From Cordia subcordata (lineage: Eukaryota > Streptophyta > Magnoliopsida > Boraginales > Cordiaceae), in contig JAPTOF010000004.1 of assembly GCA_028554755.1 (NCBI GenBank), forward strand, positions 19,214,001 through 19,278,000: a stretch of DNA of 64,000 bases. Direction: 5' to 3'. This document shows, piece after piece, positions 10,808 through 22,702 of the stretch (its first letter is position 1; each line of letters opens with the position of its first letter). A program made the translations under genes and the position numbers. The notes below the pieces were generated by a model. It had not been told where the DNA came from. It saw nothing but the letters and a program-made list of their open reading frames with translations, and searched no databases.

Positions 10808-12357
10808 ATGCATGGTAGGAGATCCCTTAGGAATCCCCTAGTTCCTCTTAATCCCGAACCCGAAAGAATCACTAGACGTTTCAGGAATTTAGGAGCTCTT
10901 CCTGAGGAGATGACCGATCCCAATCATCCTCATAATCGACCCAATCCCCCAATGAATCCCATTCCACCTCATGAGCACATTGGGCATCAAGCCCAAGCTC
11001 ATTTTAGACAAGAGCCCCGTATACCGGATCCACCTATAGATGAGGAACCCACTCTTAGGCAATTCTTTTTCCCCGAAACCTTTTAGCCCAATTCGGCTAT
11101 TCAAATTCCAGGTTTGGGGGGAACGAACTTCGAGATTAAGCCTAATATGTTGGCTATGCTTCCTTCTTTCTACGGGAGAAGCAATGAGAGTCCTCTTGAT
11201 CATATTACTGATTTTGTTGAAATGAGTTCCACTCTCCATGTCCCCAATGTCTCCCAAGAGGTCATATGTCTAAGATTGTTTCCTTTCTCTCTTAAGGACA
11301 AGGCTAGCACTTGGTTGCACTCCTTACCTAATGGGTGCATTACTACATGGGCTAAGCTTCAATCTAAGTTCTTCCAGAAATTTTATCCCATGGCCAAGAC
11401 AGCCGATCTTAGGACTGCCATTATGACTTTCTCCCAACATGACCTAGAATCTTTTCATGAAGCTTGGGAGAGGTTCAAAGATCTTCTTAGACAATGTCCA
11501 CACCATGGATACGGCAATCATGACCTAATGCAATACTTCTTTCGAGGCCTAAATGAACAAAATAGGATGATGGTCTATGCTGCCTCCGGTGGTGGTTTCT
11601 ATCTTTTAAGACCGACTGAGGCATGGGAGAAAATAGAAATGATGGCTGAGAATTCATTTTAAAATTTTGCAATGGAAAGGTCTAGTCGAGGGGGTAATAA
11701 GAGAAGTGTTAGTGAGGTTGGAATTTCTTGGACTTACCCTCTAAGGTCGAGGCTTTAACAAATAAACTAGATCAATTCATTTCCTTGTCCATTTCATCCC
11801 AAGGTCATAGGACTAGTTCTTTAGGTTCTCCCTCTGCCCCTTTAGTAGTTGAAGTTTGTGCATTGTGCTCCGAGTCATCTCATGAGACTATGGCTTGCCC
11901 TTTAGCATCCCAATTCCCTGAATTCATGAAAGAGCAAGTATGTGCCACACAAGGTTATTCTCGTGAGTATAATCCATACTCGAACACATACAATCCGGGT
12001 TGGAGGGACAACCTGAAATTTTCTTGGAGAAAAGGACAGCATGAGTCTAGTTCATATTCTCAAGTTCTACCTCAGCAGTGACCCCGTCCTCAATATCCCC
12101 CAGGTTTCTATCATCTGAATCAACCCCGTCTTACTAGTGCTCTTCAACCTCAGGCTTTACCTGCTCTCTCTTGTAGCCAACCTCCTAGCAATGACACGAT
12201 GAAGATAATGTAGTTTATTCAGAATCAGCAACAGGCATTAGCTAGCCAGCAACAGGAATTGGCAGAAAATAGGCAGCAAATGGTGAGGTTTGAGGCACAG
12301 TTAGGACAGATTGCTAGTCAATTAAGCGCTAGAGACCCCGGGAAATTGCCTTCCTAG
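10808..12357 (+). pseudogene. ATH-B gag
   Basis: Gag forms the virus-like particle and binds the RNA. The chosen ATG at 10808 gives MHGRRSLRNP, matching the starts of the ATH-C and ATH-G gags (MFGRRSL, MLGGHSL). A capsid-like region follows at 11114-11662 (MLAMLPSFYGRSNESPLDH, LLRQCPHHG, YFFRGLNEQNR). A CCHC zinc knuckle CALCSESSHETMAC lies near 11857-11900, then a Gln-rich tail. Breaks: TAG 11084-11086, TAA 11660-11662 (sister copy has CAA), a frameshift near 11,700-11,730, and further stops at 12,079 and about 12,210. Confidence 0.85.
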
Positions 12358-13371
12358 CCGGAGGTAAACCCTAGAGTCCAATCCTGTTCCTCCACCGATA
12401 CCACTTATCCCTCTCAGGCCCAAGCTAAGGCCATCACTACTCTTAGAAGTGGTCGGGTTGTGGATAATAGGGTAGGAGTTGACTCTGCAGTGCTTGCACC
12501 TAGTGGTCCTTCCGAGCCTAGAGCACAGCATGGTAACCTTGTTGGGGGAAATTCTAGAGAGAGTCCTATTGAGAGAAATGAGACCATTAGATATCAGGGA
12601 GAGATTAGTACTTCCCAACCAGATAGGGAGGGAAAAGAGCCCATGGATGACTCCCATGCATCTATAGATATAGAGCCTAGAGTTCCTTTTCCATCCGCTT
12701 TAGAGAGACCTACACCTAGTGAGGATTCTAGGTTCTTCAAGATTTTAGAGCATCTCAAAGATCTTAAGGTCAATCTTCCTTTGATAGATGCGATCACTTT
12801 CATCCCATCTTACTCTAAGTTCTTTAAGGATCTTTGTACAAGGAAACATAAGTCATCAAAAATTCCTAAGAAGGTGAGGCTTACGGAGAAGGTGAGTAGC
12901 ATTTGTACCTCGGGCCTTCCGCCCAAGATGAGTGACCCCGGAGCCTTCACCATTCCTTGTAGGATCCGTGAGACACAAATTAATCACGCCTTATTAGATT
13001 TAGGATCTAGTGTGAATCTTATTCCCTACTCTGTCTATCAGCAGCTAGGTCTAGGTGAGTTGTCTCCCACGTATGTTACTCTTGACTAGTGATAGGTGCA
13101 GCGTAGACCTAAGGGTGTGATAGAGGACGTTATGGTTCAGGTAGGTGAGTTTGTGTACCCTGTTGACTTCATAGTGTTAGATATGGATTCGGGACACGAC
13201 TCTAGACATTCTACACCCATTCTTCTAGGTCGCCCCTTCCTTGCCACCGCAGATGCTATTATCCATTGTAGGTCGAGGGTATTGGAGATGAAATTTGGGA
13301 ATTTGAAATCCACTATGAAGGTTGCAGAGGCGATAACTAGGGCGAGTATAGGAGAGGAGGATGGCGAATAG
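12358..13371 (+). pseudogene. ATH-B aspartic protease region
   Basis: Retroelement protease matures the polyprotein. The frame from about 12,460 runs through LKDLKVNLPLIDA and DPGAFTIPC to the active-site segment LLDLGSSVNLIPYSVY. DLG stands where most families have DTG or DSG, as is usual in Athila. Stops at 13087-13095 interrupt it, after which the same domain resumes with GEFVYPVDFIVLDM and LLGRPFLATADAIIHC. The region ends at TAG 13369-13371. ATH-G has the same domain uninterrupted. Confidence 0.85.
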
Positions 13372-13380
13372 TGCTTTAGA

Positions 13381-15301
13381 GTGGATGTGATTGATTCTTG
13401 CGTTGAGGATTACATAGAAAAGACCATGACCGATGGAGATGACTTGGGGAAATTTGAAGAATTGATGTCAAATTTTTATTTGGAGACCTTGGAGAAGAAA
13501 TGTGTAGCTTCTACTTCCTTGATTGAGAGCTATTTGATTAATAAGTCACTCAAGGTTAATTCTTCTACTCCCATTTCTAGTGATGAACGCATAGCTGATG
13601 CTAAGGTTAAGTCCCCCTTGGTTGAGCCTAGCCCTTCTTTAGAGCTCAAACCCCTTCCGGATCATTTGTAGTATGCATTCCTAGGCTCTAATGAGACCCT
13701 TCTGGTCATCATAGCTTCCGATCTTTCTAGTGAGCATGAGAAGCGTCTCTTAGAGGTCCTTAGGAAACACAGGAAGGCTATAGGGTGGAAAATTGATGAT
13801 TTGCGAGGCATAGACCATACATTTATATGCATCGTGTTCACCTTGAGGATGGAGCCATTCCTTCTAGGGAAATGCAAAGAAGGTTAAACCCACACATAAG
13901 CGAAGTAGTTAAGAAGGAGATCATTAAGCTTTTAGATGCAGGCATTATTTATCCAATCTCCGACAGTGAGTGGGTTAGCCCGGTCCAAGTTGTCCCTAAG
14001 AAGTCCGGATCACAGTTGTGGAGAATGAGAGAGGAGAGCTTATCCCTACACGTACTCCCACGGGATGGAGAGTTTGTATTGACTATAGGAAGCTCAACTC
14101 CAAAACTAGGAAGGATCATTTCCCATTGCCTTTTTTAGAGCAGATCCTAGATAGAGTAGCTGGGCATAGCTACTATTGTTTTCTAGATGGCTATTCGGGA
14201 TATAACCAGATCCCTATGTTTCCCGAGGACCAGGAAAAAACCACCTTTACTTGTCCCTGTGGCACTTTTGCTTATAGGAGAATGCCCTTCGGTCTTTGTA
14301 ATGCCCCAGCGACTTTTCAGAGATGTATGATGGCCATTTTTAGTGACATGATTGAGAGACATTTAGAAATTTTCATGGATGATTTCTCAGTCTTTGGAGA
14401 TAGCTTTGATGAGTGCTTGAGTCATCTCTTCTTAGTCTTAGACCGATGTGTGGAGAAGAACCTACTGTTAAGTTGGGAGAAATCCCACTTCATGGTGCAA
14501 CGAGGGATAGTGTTGGGTCATGTTGTATCATCTAATGGAATTCAAGTCGACCCAGCTAAGGTTGAATTAATTGAAAAGTTGCTTGTCCCTAAGTGTGTCA
14601 AGGATGTTAGATCTTTTCTAGGACATGCAGGATTTTATCATAGATTCATTAAGGATTTTAGTCACATTGCACGTCCCTTGTCTAGGCTCCTAGCACAAGA
14701 TGTTCCTTTTGACTTTGATAATGAATGTGTTAGAGCTTTCAATAGGCTTAAATCCTTATTGTCTACATCCCCAATTATCCAACCACCTAACTACAGTCTC
14801 CCATTTGAGGTTATGTGTGATGCATCCAATTATGCAATAGGAGCTGTTTTAGGTCAAAGGAAGGATAAGTTGCCCCATGTTGTATACTATGCTAGCAAGA
14901 CTCTTGATGAAGCGCAAAAGAATTATACCACTATAGAAAAAGAGCTTCTAGCGATAGTCTTCTCTCTTGACAAGTTTAGGTCATACATCCTGGGATCCAA
15001 AGTGATTGTCTACACCGATCATGCGGCCTTGAAGTATTTGTTGTCCAAGAAAGAATCTAAGCCCCGCTTGACTAGGTGGTTGCTCCTCCTTCAAGAGTTT
15101 GACATAGAAATTAGGGATAAGAAGGGTAGAGAAAATTTAGTGGCGGATCATCTTTCCCGTCTTGTTTGTGAGTCTTCTAGTGATCCAACTCCTTTCCATG
15201 ATTCATTCCCCAATGAACAATTATTTGCTATCTCCCATCACACACCTTGGTTCGCTCATATTGTCAATTATCTTGCCACATGGCGTTTTCCTTCCCATTA
15301 G
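13381..15301 (+). pseudogene. ATH-B reverse transcriptase and RNase H
   Basis: RT copies element RNA to DNA and RNase H removes the RNA. The linker after protease (to TAG 13669-13671) leads to the RT start at about 13,830 (RRLNPHISEVVKKEI, then AGIIYPISDSEWVSP). After frameshifts near 13,825 and 14,015 a long frame (14,018-15,301) holds the palm with the FMDDF catalytic motif near 14,372-14,386, then [14 protein letters not shown]. RNase H follows with [14 protein letters not shown] and [11 protein letters not shown]. The frame ends at TAG 15299-15301, where integrase would follow without a break. Confidence 0.9.
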
Positions 15302-16540
15302 GAGAAAAGAGAAAAAGATAGGTTCCTAGCACAAGTTAGGCATTTCTTTTGGGAGGACCCCTATCTTTTCAAAGTGTGTGCGGATCAAATGATTCACCGA
15401 TGTGTGCCTGAGGAGGAGTTTGAGAGCGTGTTGAGCATGTGTCATGATGAGGGGTGTGGGGGTCGCTTTAGTGGGAAGAAGACTGCCGCGAAGGTCTTGC
15501 AAAGTGGACTCTTTTGGCCTACTCTCTTTAGGGATGCCCAGGAATATTGCAAGAAGTGTTTTAGATGTCAACAATCCGGGTCCATCTCTAGGAGAAACAT
15601 GATGCCTTTATCCCCTATTCTTCCTTGCGAGTTGTTCGATGCTTAGGGTTTAGACTTCATGGGTCCATTTCCACCTTCCTTTGGGTGTCAATACATTCTA
15701 GTGGCCGTTGACTATGTGTCCAAATGGGTTGAGGCTATTCCTACACCGACTAATGACCATGGGGTAGTGGTTAAATTTATTAAAGAGAACATTTTCTCTA
15801 GATTTGGAGTCCCTTGGGTCTTAATTAGTGATGGGGGTCTGCATTTTCGCAATAGGACTTTAGAGGCCTTGTTGAGGAAATATTCAGTCACCCATAAGGT
15901 AGCTACTCCTTATCACCCGCAGACTAGTGGACAAGTAGAGGTGTCCAATAGAGAGATCAAACACATTTTAGAGAAAACGATTAGGCCCGATCGAAAAAAT
16001 TGGTCTATTAGGTTAAATGATGCTTTGTGGGCCTACCGTACTACCTTTAAAACTCCTATTAGTATGTCTCCGTATAGATTAGTATTTGGTAAAGCTTGTC
16101 ACTTGCTGGTAGAGCTAGAGCATAGAGCTTATTAGGCAATCAAAGCCCTAAATTTTGACTTGGCAAGAGCGGGTGAGAAAAGGATGCTAGACCTAGCGAA
16201 ACTGGAAGAGCTTAGATTCGAGGCATATGAGAACGCTAAACTTTATAAGGATAGGATGAAGAGAATTCATGATAAACACATAATTAAGAAATCATTCTCT
16301 CCTTTTGATAAAGTTTGGTTGTTTAACTCACGATTGAAACTCTTTCCAGGAAAGCTTAAGACGAGATGGGATGGTCCATATGAGGTGATGATTGCCTATC
16401 CTTCCGGAGCAGTCAAGATTAAAGACTTGAAGGATGGCCGAGAGTTGACGGTAAATGGGCAACGCCTGAAGCACGCATATGATCCGAGCATAGCTCGTGT
16501 GGAGGTTTTAAAGCTTCAGGATCCCGCTTATGGAAGTTGA
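15302..16540 (+). pseudogene. ATH-B integrase
   Basis: It is in the same frame as RT but cut by stops at 15299, 15644 and 16133. The last two are TAG where ATH-A has TGG. The zinc-binding domain reads CHDEGCGGRF, so the second His of the HHCC set (present in ATH-A as GGHF) is replaced by Arg, then CKKCFRCQ. The DDE core is visible: [16 protein letters not shown] and GQVEVSN. The C-terminal part ends at TGA 16538-16540. Compared with ATH-A there is one extra isoleucine codon (HIIKKSF). Confidence 0.9.
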
Positions 16541-17944
16541 AGATGAGCTGGTATTTGCCTGGCTGACGACTTGGTGGTTATCGCTACTAGGAGGCAACCT
16601 AGGTTCAATTCTGTAGTTTTGCATTTGTTTTACTTTCGTTTCTTTTTATTTTCTTTCTTTTATCTTTCTTGCACCCAACTAAAAGTGTTGAATCCCAATC
16701 CTTTGTCCCATAAGATACACCACTACTTATTATTGCACATGCCAATGCAAGTATGCATAAGCAATACTACTAATCTTGTTTTTCTTTGTGAGTGTTTATG
16801 AATTGTGAGTCACAGGTTAGTAGTATGGTGATTTGGAGTTGGCATGGAAAGCTTTGAAGAAACTGCAAGGTTGTATCTATCCTTTCTCCACTTGTTCCCC
16901 CTGTTTGCACCCTATCCCCACCACCCTTACTTGTTGTGTAATGATGACTTGCTTGTTTTTGTTGTGCTTTGTTCTCTTTGCTTGAGGACAAGCAAAGTTT
17001 AGGTTTGGGGGTGTGGGAGTTTGGTTTTCTTGTTATATTTTACTTAGGGTAAATTGCATCATGCATATAAATGGTGAAAATTTTTCAATTTTGATTCATA
17101 TAGAGTCATTTAATTCTTTGTTGATCATTGTGTTGGCTTTTGTGATTGACTCTATTGATTTATGAAGATGAGAAGCATTGTGGGGGAAGGAATAGAGTGG
17201 TTTGAAAACTAAGTCTTGGAGGGGATGCCCTTAAAAGTTGTGGGGAGTGAGAACCTCAAAAGAATAACCCTTGTAGCTACCCTATAGCTTGGTAAGAAAG
17301 AGTGTTAAAAAAAAAAAAAGGGGTTATTGATGTGAGTGCCCCTTCTTTGATTGGTTCTTGTTGATATGCCTAAGCCTTTCTTTTTCTTCCTTTTTGAGAA
17401 CACAATACAAAGCAATTGAAATTCAAAAAAAAAAAACAAAAAAGAAGGGCAAAAAGGTGCAAAAATCTATGAAGTGAAAAAGAGAAAAAGCCAAAGGCAC
17501 CTAAAAGTTAGTGAATAAGTGCATAAGTGACACAATGTCAACTTAGCACAAGTTATCATCTTTGTAGACATGTGAATAAGGCTTATAAAAAGCCATTGAG
17601 TTCGTATACTCTCTCTTCTTATCTTTGAGGCTTGGTGTATGTTAGGGAGGCCATGTCAGTTGAGGAAGCACGAAATATCAATATCCCGAGTGCGTGAGTT
17701 AGAATCCTAGGCTTGTGGTGGATTGGCTACTTGGGAAATTCCCATGAGGAACGAGACCCCTTATGAGTAAAGGGAAGATCCAAAGAGGCTTAGGGATCTC
17801 TTCACAATAGGAATGCCCTTTCATGTTTCTCAAATTAATACTGATAGCGAGTCAGTCCTTTAGGCAATCCATTGTATCAGCTTTAGAAATAAAATTGAAG
17901 ATTAAGCTTGCTTGAGGACAAGCAAGGAGAAGGTTTGGGGGTGT
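16541..17944 (+). other. ATH-B 3' noncoding block
   Basis: This is the same block as 1127-2519. It has hairpin 1 (TTTGCTTG-AGGA-CAAGCAAA, 16978-16997) with AGGTTTGGGGGTG, an A-rich tract near 17,300-17,480, hairpin 2 (CTTGCTTG-AGGA-CAAGCAAG, 17907-17926) and the polypurine tract GAGAAGGTTTGGGGGTG before the LTR. There is no credible env-like frame between integrase and the LTR. Confidence 0.75.
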
Positions 17945-18877
17945 TGATGAGTTGTGATTTGGTGTGTGTTTGCATTGCCATTTACTTATATTTTAGAGGT
18001 GTTGAATGCTTATAATGATGCATTAGTGTAGTACTTTTGATAGAAATAGGCTTAAGCATAAACAAATGTGCATATTAAGTTTAAGAGATAAATTGCTACA
18101 CTAATTGCTTATTTTCAATGATTTAGGTGAACTCTGGGTTAAGACAAAGATTGGACGATGAAAGGTGATGAAGATAGGACATGCACGGGTCTAAGAGAGA
18201 AGACTAAAGGCCGAAAAGATGAAAAATTGGATGAAGGAAGTCAGCCGGACGACCAAGGAAGAAGAGCCGGTCGACCGGCCACTCCAGAAAGATCCATCGA
18301 AAAGCCGGACGACCCTCCTTCAAGAGCCGGTCGACCGGCCACTCCAGAGAGCCCTAGTAGAAAGTCGGTCGAGTACTCCAGAGGCCGGTCGACATAGCCA
18401 GTCGACCGGCTATGCGCGAACCTATAAATAAAGCCCGATGCGGAGCAGAATGGAAAAGGAGCCACACACGCACTTCACACCTAAACCTCACACACACTTA
18501 ACCCTATTCTCTAGCCGCCTCACACACCTTTTTCACACACTTTTCATCAAGAACCAGGCTTGAGTTAGAGGATTCAACAATCTTTTGGAGCAAATCTATT
18601 CAAAAGCTGTAGTCAAGATTAGCTAGGATGAAAGGGGAGTTTTGTTATATCTCTTTCATTCTATTTTCCATTATGCTCGAGTAGATTTGTATAGGGTGAT
18701 TAAACTTATGTAATGGGTTGATTTTATACTCTTATGATATGGGATATGATGGCTGAATATATATATATGTTTTGATTTGTCTTGTTTAATTGGGTGTTCT
18801 TTCATTCATGTCTATGTGTTTGATAAAATGCCTAGATGAGTAACATGTATACAAATTGAAGTTTGTTTGTTACTAAA
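17945..18877 (+). repeat. 3' LTR of ATH-B, truncated
   Basis: It starts TGATGAGTTG right after the polypurine tract and matches 8741 onward until about 18,877. It then changes abruptly to unrelated sequence (AAGGAATATTCCTTTGGG). Perfect GCCGGTCGACCGGC copies occur at 18266-18279 and 18326-18339, one of them changed in the 5' LTR. About 840 bases of LTR are missing. Confidence 0.85.
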
Positions 18878-20127
18878 TAAGGAATATTCCTTTGGGATAA
18901 AAGGACACCCAAATATTTCATGTTATGCACACATACTAAATATCTCCTGTGTGGTCCTTACTTATCCAATTAAGATATCCATGAGTTATATTAAGAAGAT
19001 CCAGATAATTAAATCCCTTTTTAATTTCTAAACTCAAATCTTAATTAATCAACCCGCATATTAACTTCCTCAATTATCTATACAATAGAGAAATGGCTAG
19101 TGAAGGAACCAAAAGACATAATTACTCTTGGCTTCCAAAATGACCAAAATGCTCTCACCACCACTTTAGCGACATAATGGCCACTTTGACTCTGATTTAC
19201 TCTACCAAAAGACCAAAGTCGCACTCCAAGAATAATTACTGGCTAAGCAGAAGCTTATTACAAGGAGTAACCTCTGTCTTTGACCAACCGAGCAAAATGA
19301 CCAAAATACCCCTCTGTGTACACTTGTCATCAAGGCCGGTCAAAAGGTACCATCACCTCCATGACTACATCTAGAACCTTGGAATCTCTAGTCCAAGACG
19401 TGATCACCACTTGGTCATATATCTCTTAATCTACGGAGCGGCCCAGAAGACAAATGACCGATATACACTTGAAGGGTGATATCATTATATCTTGATTTTT
19501 GATAACCAGTAGGACAAGTCCAAAAGGGCACATAGACTTTCCTGTTGTACATGCATATCCTGATTAATTAAAACACAACACCTAACATACAAGGCAGACA
19601 ATCTTATCACGCAAGACCTCTCCTCATAGTACAATAATGTTCTGCACCCTAACTTCATCAATTTATCCACACATGCTCAAAATTAAGAGCATTGATGACT
19701 CAGAAGCAATTAGTATCTTATCTTCTATAAATGATGGCACGATTCTAGAAAATGTACTCATAGTGGTTCTGTCCAATGCGTGAAACCCATACTAGGAATG
19801 AAGTTCGAAAAGACCTTTCATTGACCTAGGTAGATCATCCCTATCGAGAGATTCACCTACTATAGCGTTGTCTCGGTAATGCGCCTAACACTACTGATAG
19901 GCTATGGATATCTTTATAATATATCCAAAACTAGACTTGAACCTTCTATACATCCAGCCTCTCTGCACACCCAAGTCATTGAAGTACATTGTTAGGCCTT
20001 CACATAATGTATCACATATATATACCAGAGATAATATATGTAAGAAGTCCTCATAATCATAAACAATGGTCAAATGTCTAGTTCGATATCCTCATACAAG
20101 TGGTCTTTAGGGCATACAATCCTAACA
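18878..20127 (-). repeat. Copia-type LTR fragment, probably the rest of the COP-1 LTR
   Basis: On the minus strand it begins TGTTAGGATTGTATGCCC at 20127, a typical Copia LTR start, and runs to the ATH-B junction. No protein motif is seen. Its orientation and position fit the upstream part of the COP-1 LTR whose downstream end is 8405-8740, with ATH-B inserted between. The missing ATH-B 3' end prevents a TSD check. Confidence 0.5.
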
Positions 20128-22594
20128 GTTGGAGTGTGACATGGGTAGGTGATAGATGGCCTATACTTAGCTGTTGATAAATAGAAAAGGGAATGAGATT
20201 CACAATAGACCCTAAATCTAATAAAGCATGATCAATCTAGGTCTCTTAAATACAACAAGGAATGGTAAAAGCTCCAGGATCACTAAGCCTGGGTGAAAGG
20301 CTTGACGTGCAAATACTAGTCACGTTCTTTGTGAGTTTCAACTTTTTAGACATGCTCGTCATGCTAAGCTTTCTAGTGCAAAGGTCCTTAAAGAGTTTAG
20401 AGTAAGATGGAATAGATAGAATAGCATCAATCAACAGAAGATTCACCTTAAGGTCTTTAAGATGCTCTAAAATTTTAAACATCCTAGTGTCCTTGCTAGG
20501 TGGGGACCTCTCTAAGGTGGAAGGAAAAGGGACGCTAGGTGTGACATCTCTAGACTTTGGAGGCTTAAAAGGCTACTTCCCCTTCCTATGTGGATGGGTA
20601 CTACTCTCACCTTTCTCTCTCATAGGCTTCTCTCTATCAACATGTCCATCTTTAAACTTAACAAAATGGTCTCTCTAAGGTGGAAGGAAAAGGGACGCTA
20701 GGTGTGACATCTCTAGACTTTGGAGGCTTAAAAGGCTACTTCCCTTTCCTATGTGGATGGGTACTACTCTCACCTTTCTCTCTTATAGGCTTCTCTCTGT
20801 CAACATGTCTATCTTTAAACTTGACAAAATGGTTTCTCGGCTCATTAACTCAGAAGGATCAATAGGCATAGGCTTTGCATATTGCTCAACTTTTACTTTA
20901 TTGTCAATTATCCTATCATTCTTAAGGTGATGATGGCTTTAGCCCAGGCCTTAGAGGGATAAGTGGTATCGAAGGAGGAACAAGACTGACATCTAAGATT
21001 GACTTCTAGCTGTGAAGGAAATTTTCCTGGATCCCTAGTGCCTAAGTGACTAGCAAGCTATCTTAACTGGGCATCTATCCTAGACTAATAGTTCTCTAGT
21101 TGTTTCTACTATCTCTGGGCCAATAGCATATTTTCCTGGGCTAATTCCCTATTCTCTTCTAACATCTGTTGCTGTGATCTATACATCTAAAGAGTAAGAT
21201 CAAACATGTCATCATTTAAGGATTGTGAGATAGGTGCAAAATGTGTAGAAAATGCTTGGGTAGGTGGTGTAGGAAGTACCTGACACTGTGCTGCACTAAG
21301 AAGTCTAGCCTAATTGATATTATAGAATCCTATAGGATGAATAGGACGAGGTCTCTACTAGAATGAGGCTTGAGGCTAAGAGGACTCAAACTAACCTTGA
21401 CGCTAAGAGAACTTAAGATTATCTCTTCAACCTGGATTATATGTGTTCAAGTAAGGGTTGTACTCTCGTGAGTACCCCTAGGTGGCACAAACTTGCTCTA
21501 GCATGAATTTTGGAAACTGTGGAGCTAAAAGGCAATCTATGGTCTCATGTGTGGACTTAGAACACATTGCACAAACCTTTACAATTGATGGTATGGATAA
21601 AGCACCTAAAAGATTAGCCCTACAGCCTTGTGATGAAAGACTCAAAGAAATGAGTTGATCAAGCTTATGTGTCAACACTCTAACCTCAGCGGGAAGATCA
21701 AATTAAGTAGCTGCCTCATAAACACCTATATTAGTGGCTTTCTTACTAGACCTATCCATGGCAGTATTCTGAAAAGAATTCTTGGCTAAAAGTTCCATCC
21801 TCTCCCATGCTTCACTAGGCCTCAAGTTATAAAACCCACCCCTCGACATAGCATTCATTAGCATCTTTTTTTGCTCAATCAAACCTCTAAAGAAGCATTA
21901 AAGAAGATCATGTGTGCCATAATTGTGGTATTGACATTGCCTAAGGAGATCATTAACCTTTCCCAAGCTTCATGGAAAGTCTAAAAATCATGTTGAGAAA
22001 AGGTAATGTTGGATGCCTTAAGGTCGATAGTCTTAGCCATGGGAAAAAACTTTTGATAAAAGCGTGGTTAGAGCTCACCCCATGACATAATGCAACCACT
22101 ATGTAAGGAATGAAGCCATTGTTTAGATTTATTCTTCAATGAAAATGGGAACAACTTAAGGTGGATACACTCTTGAGACATGTTAGGAAAATGAAGAGTG
22201 GAACAAATTTCCACAAAATCCATAACTTGGGCCAAGTGACTCTCATTACTCCTCCCATAAAAGAAAAGGAGCATGGCTAACGTGCTATTCTTTATTTCAA
22301 AGTTTGTTTCCCCAACCTTGGAGTGTGAATAGCCAAGTTAGGCTCAAACACGTTAGGAAGGAAGTATTACCTAAGTTTGAGTTTGCCCTCTAAAGGAGGA
22401 TCCAGCATAAAGGGCTCTTGGGCATGTAAATACCCATGGTGCTTATGTGGAGGAATGGGAGGCATAAGACAAGGATTAATAGGATCGGCCATTTCTTTTG
22501 AAAGATCTGCTAGATTCCTAAGATGGTGAACTATTCTCTTGGGTTCAGGATTTAAAGGAACTAAGGGATTTCTAAGGGAACGTCTACCAAACAT
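20128..22594 (-). pseudogene. ATH-C gag and N-terminal protease
   Basis: The minus-strand start at 22594 gives MFGRRSLRNP. Capsid motifs are at 22274-22068 (FFYGRSNES, LHFPNMSQE). The CCHC knuckle CAMCSKSTHETIDC lies near 21,570. The protease lead-in at 20482-20246 includes DPGAFTIPC. The active-site segment is just readable at about 20,130-20,240 before the junction. Many stops are present. A ~163-base tandem duplication (about 20,511-20,836) sits in the gag-protease linker and shifts the frame. Confidence 0.8.
20511..20836. repeat. Tandem duplication, unit about 163 bases
   Basis: The stretch from TCTAAGGTGGAAGG to AACTTAACAAAATGG is repeated directly once, with only a few single-base differences. 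The unit length is not a multiple of three, so it adds a frameshift to ATH-C. Confidence 0.85.
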
Positions 22595-22702
22595 ACAACA
22601 CCTAGTCTATCTAAGGTTAATCAAACTAAGTCAAAAACCTATTATCTAGATTTAAAGCTAAAAGAGACTTAACTAAGTCCAATATTTAGTTAGGCGCCAT
22701 TA

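Larger units (their letters stand above)
8741..18877 (+). mobile_element. ATH-B: near full-length Athila-type element
   Basis: Layout: 5' LTR, tRNA-Asp PBS, gag, protease, RT, RNase H, integrase, 3' noncoding block, 3' LTR. The 3' LTR stops after about 933 bases at TTACTAAA, where the 5' LTR continues into ACACATC, so its end and the right flank were lost. No TSD can be confirmed. All coding domains are recognisable but broken by stops and frameshifts. The two LTRs differ by only scattered changes over the shared part, so the insertion looks fairly young. Confidence 0.9.

Noticed and set aside
10495..10841. Phe-rich frames at the start of ATH-B
   Set aside because: They read through T-rich leader DNA. 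The real gag start is ATG 10808, supported by two sister copies.
16541..17944. Possible env-like gene after integrase, as in some Athila elements
   Set aside because: No long frame, signal peptide or membrane segment is readable on the plus strand here.
18158..18465. Arg/Pro-rich frames in ATH-B LTRs (also 8,954-9,259)
   Set aside because: They arise from the GTCGACCGG palindrome cluster upstream of the TATA box, so they are promoter DNA.
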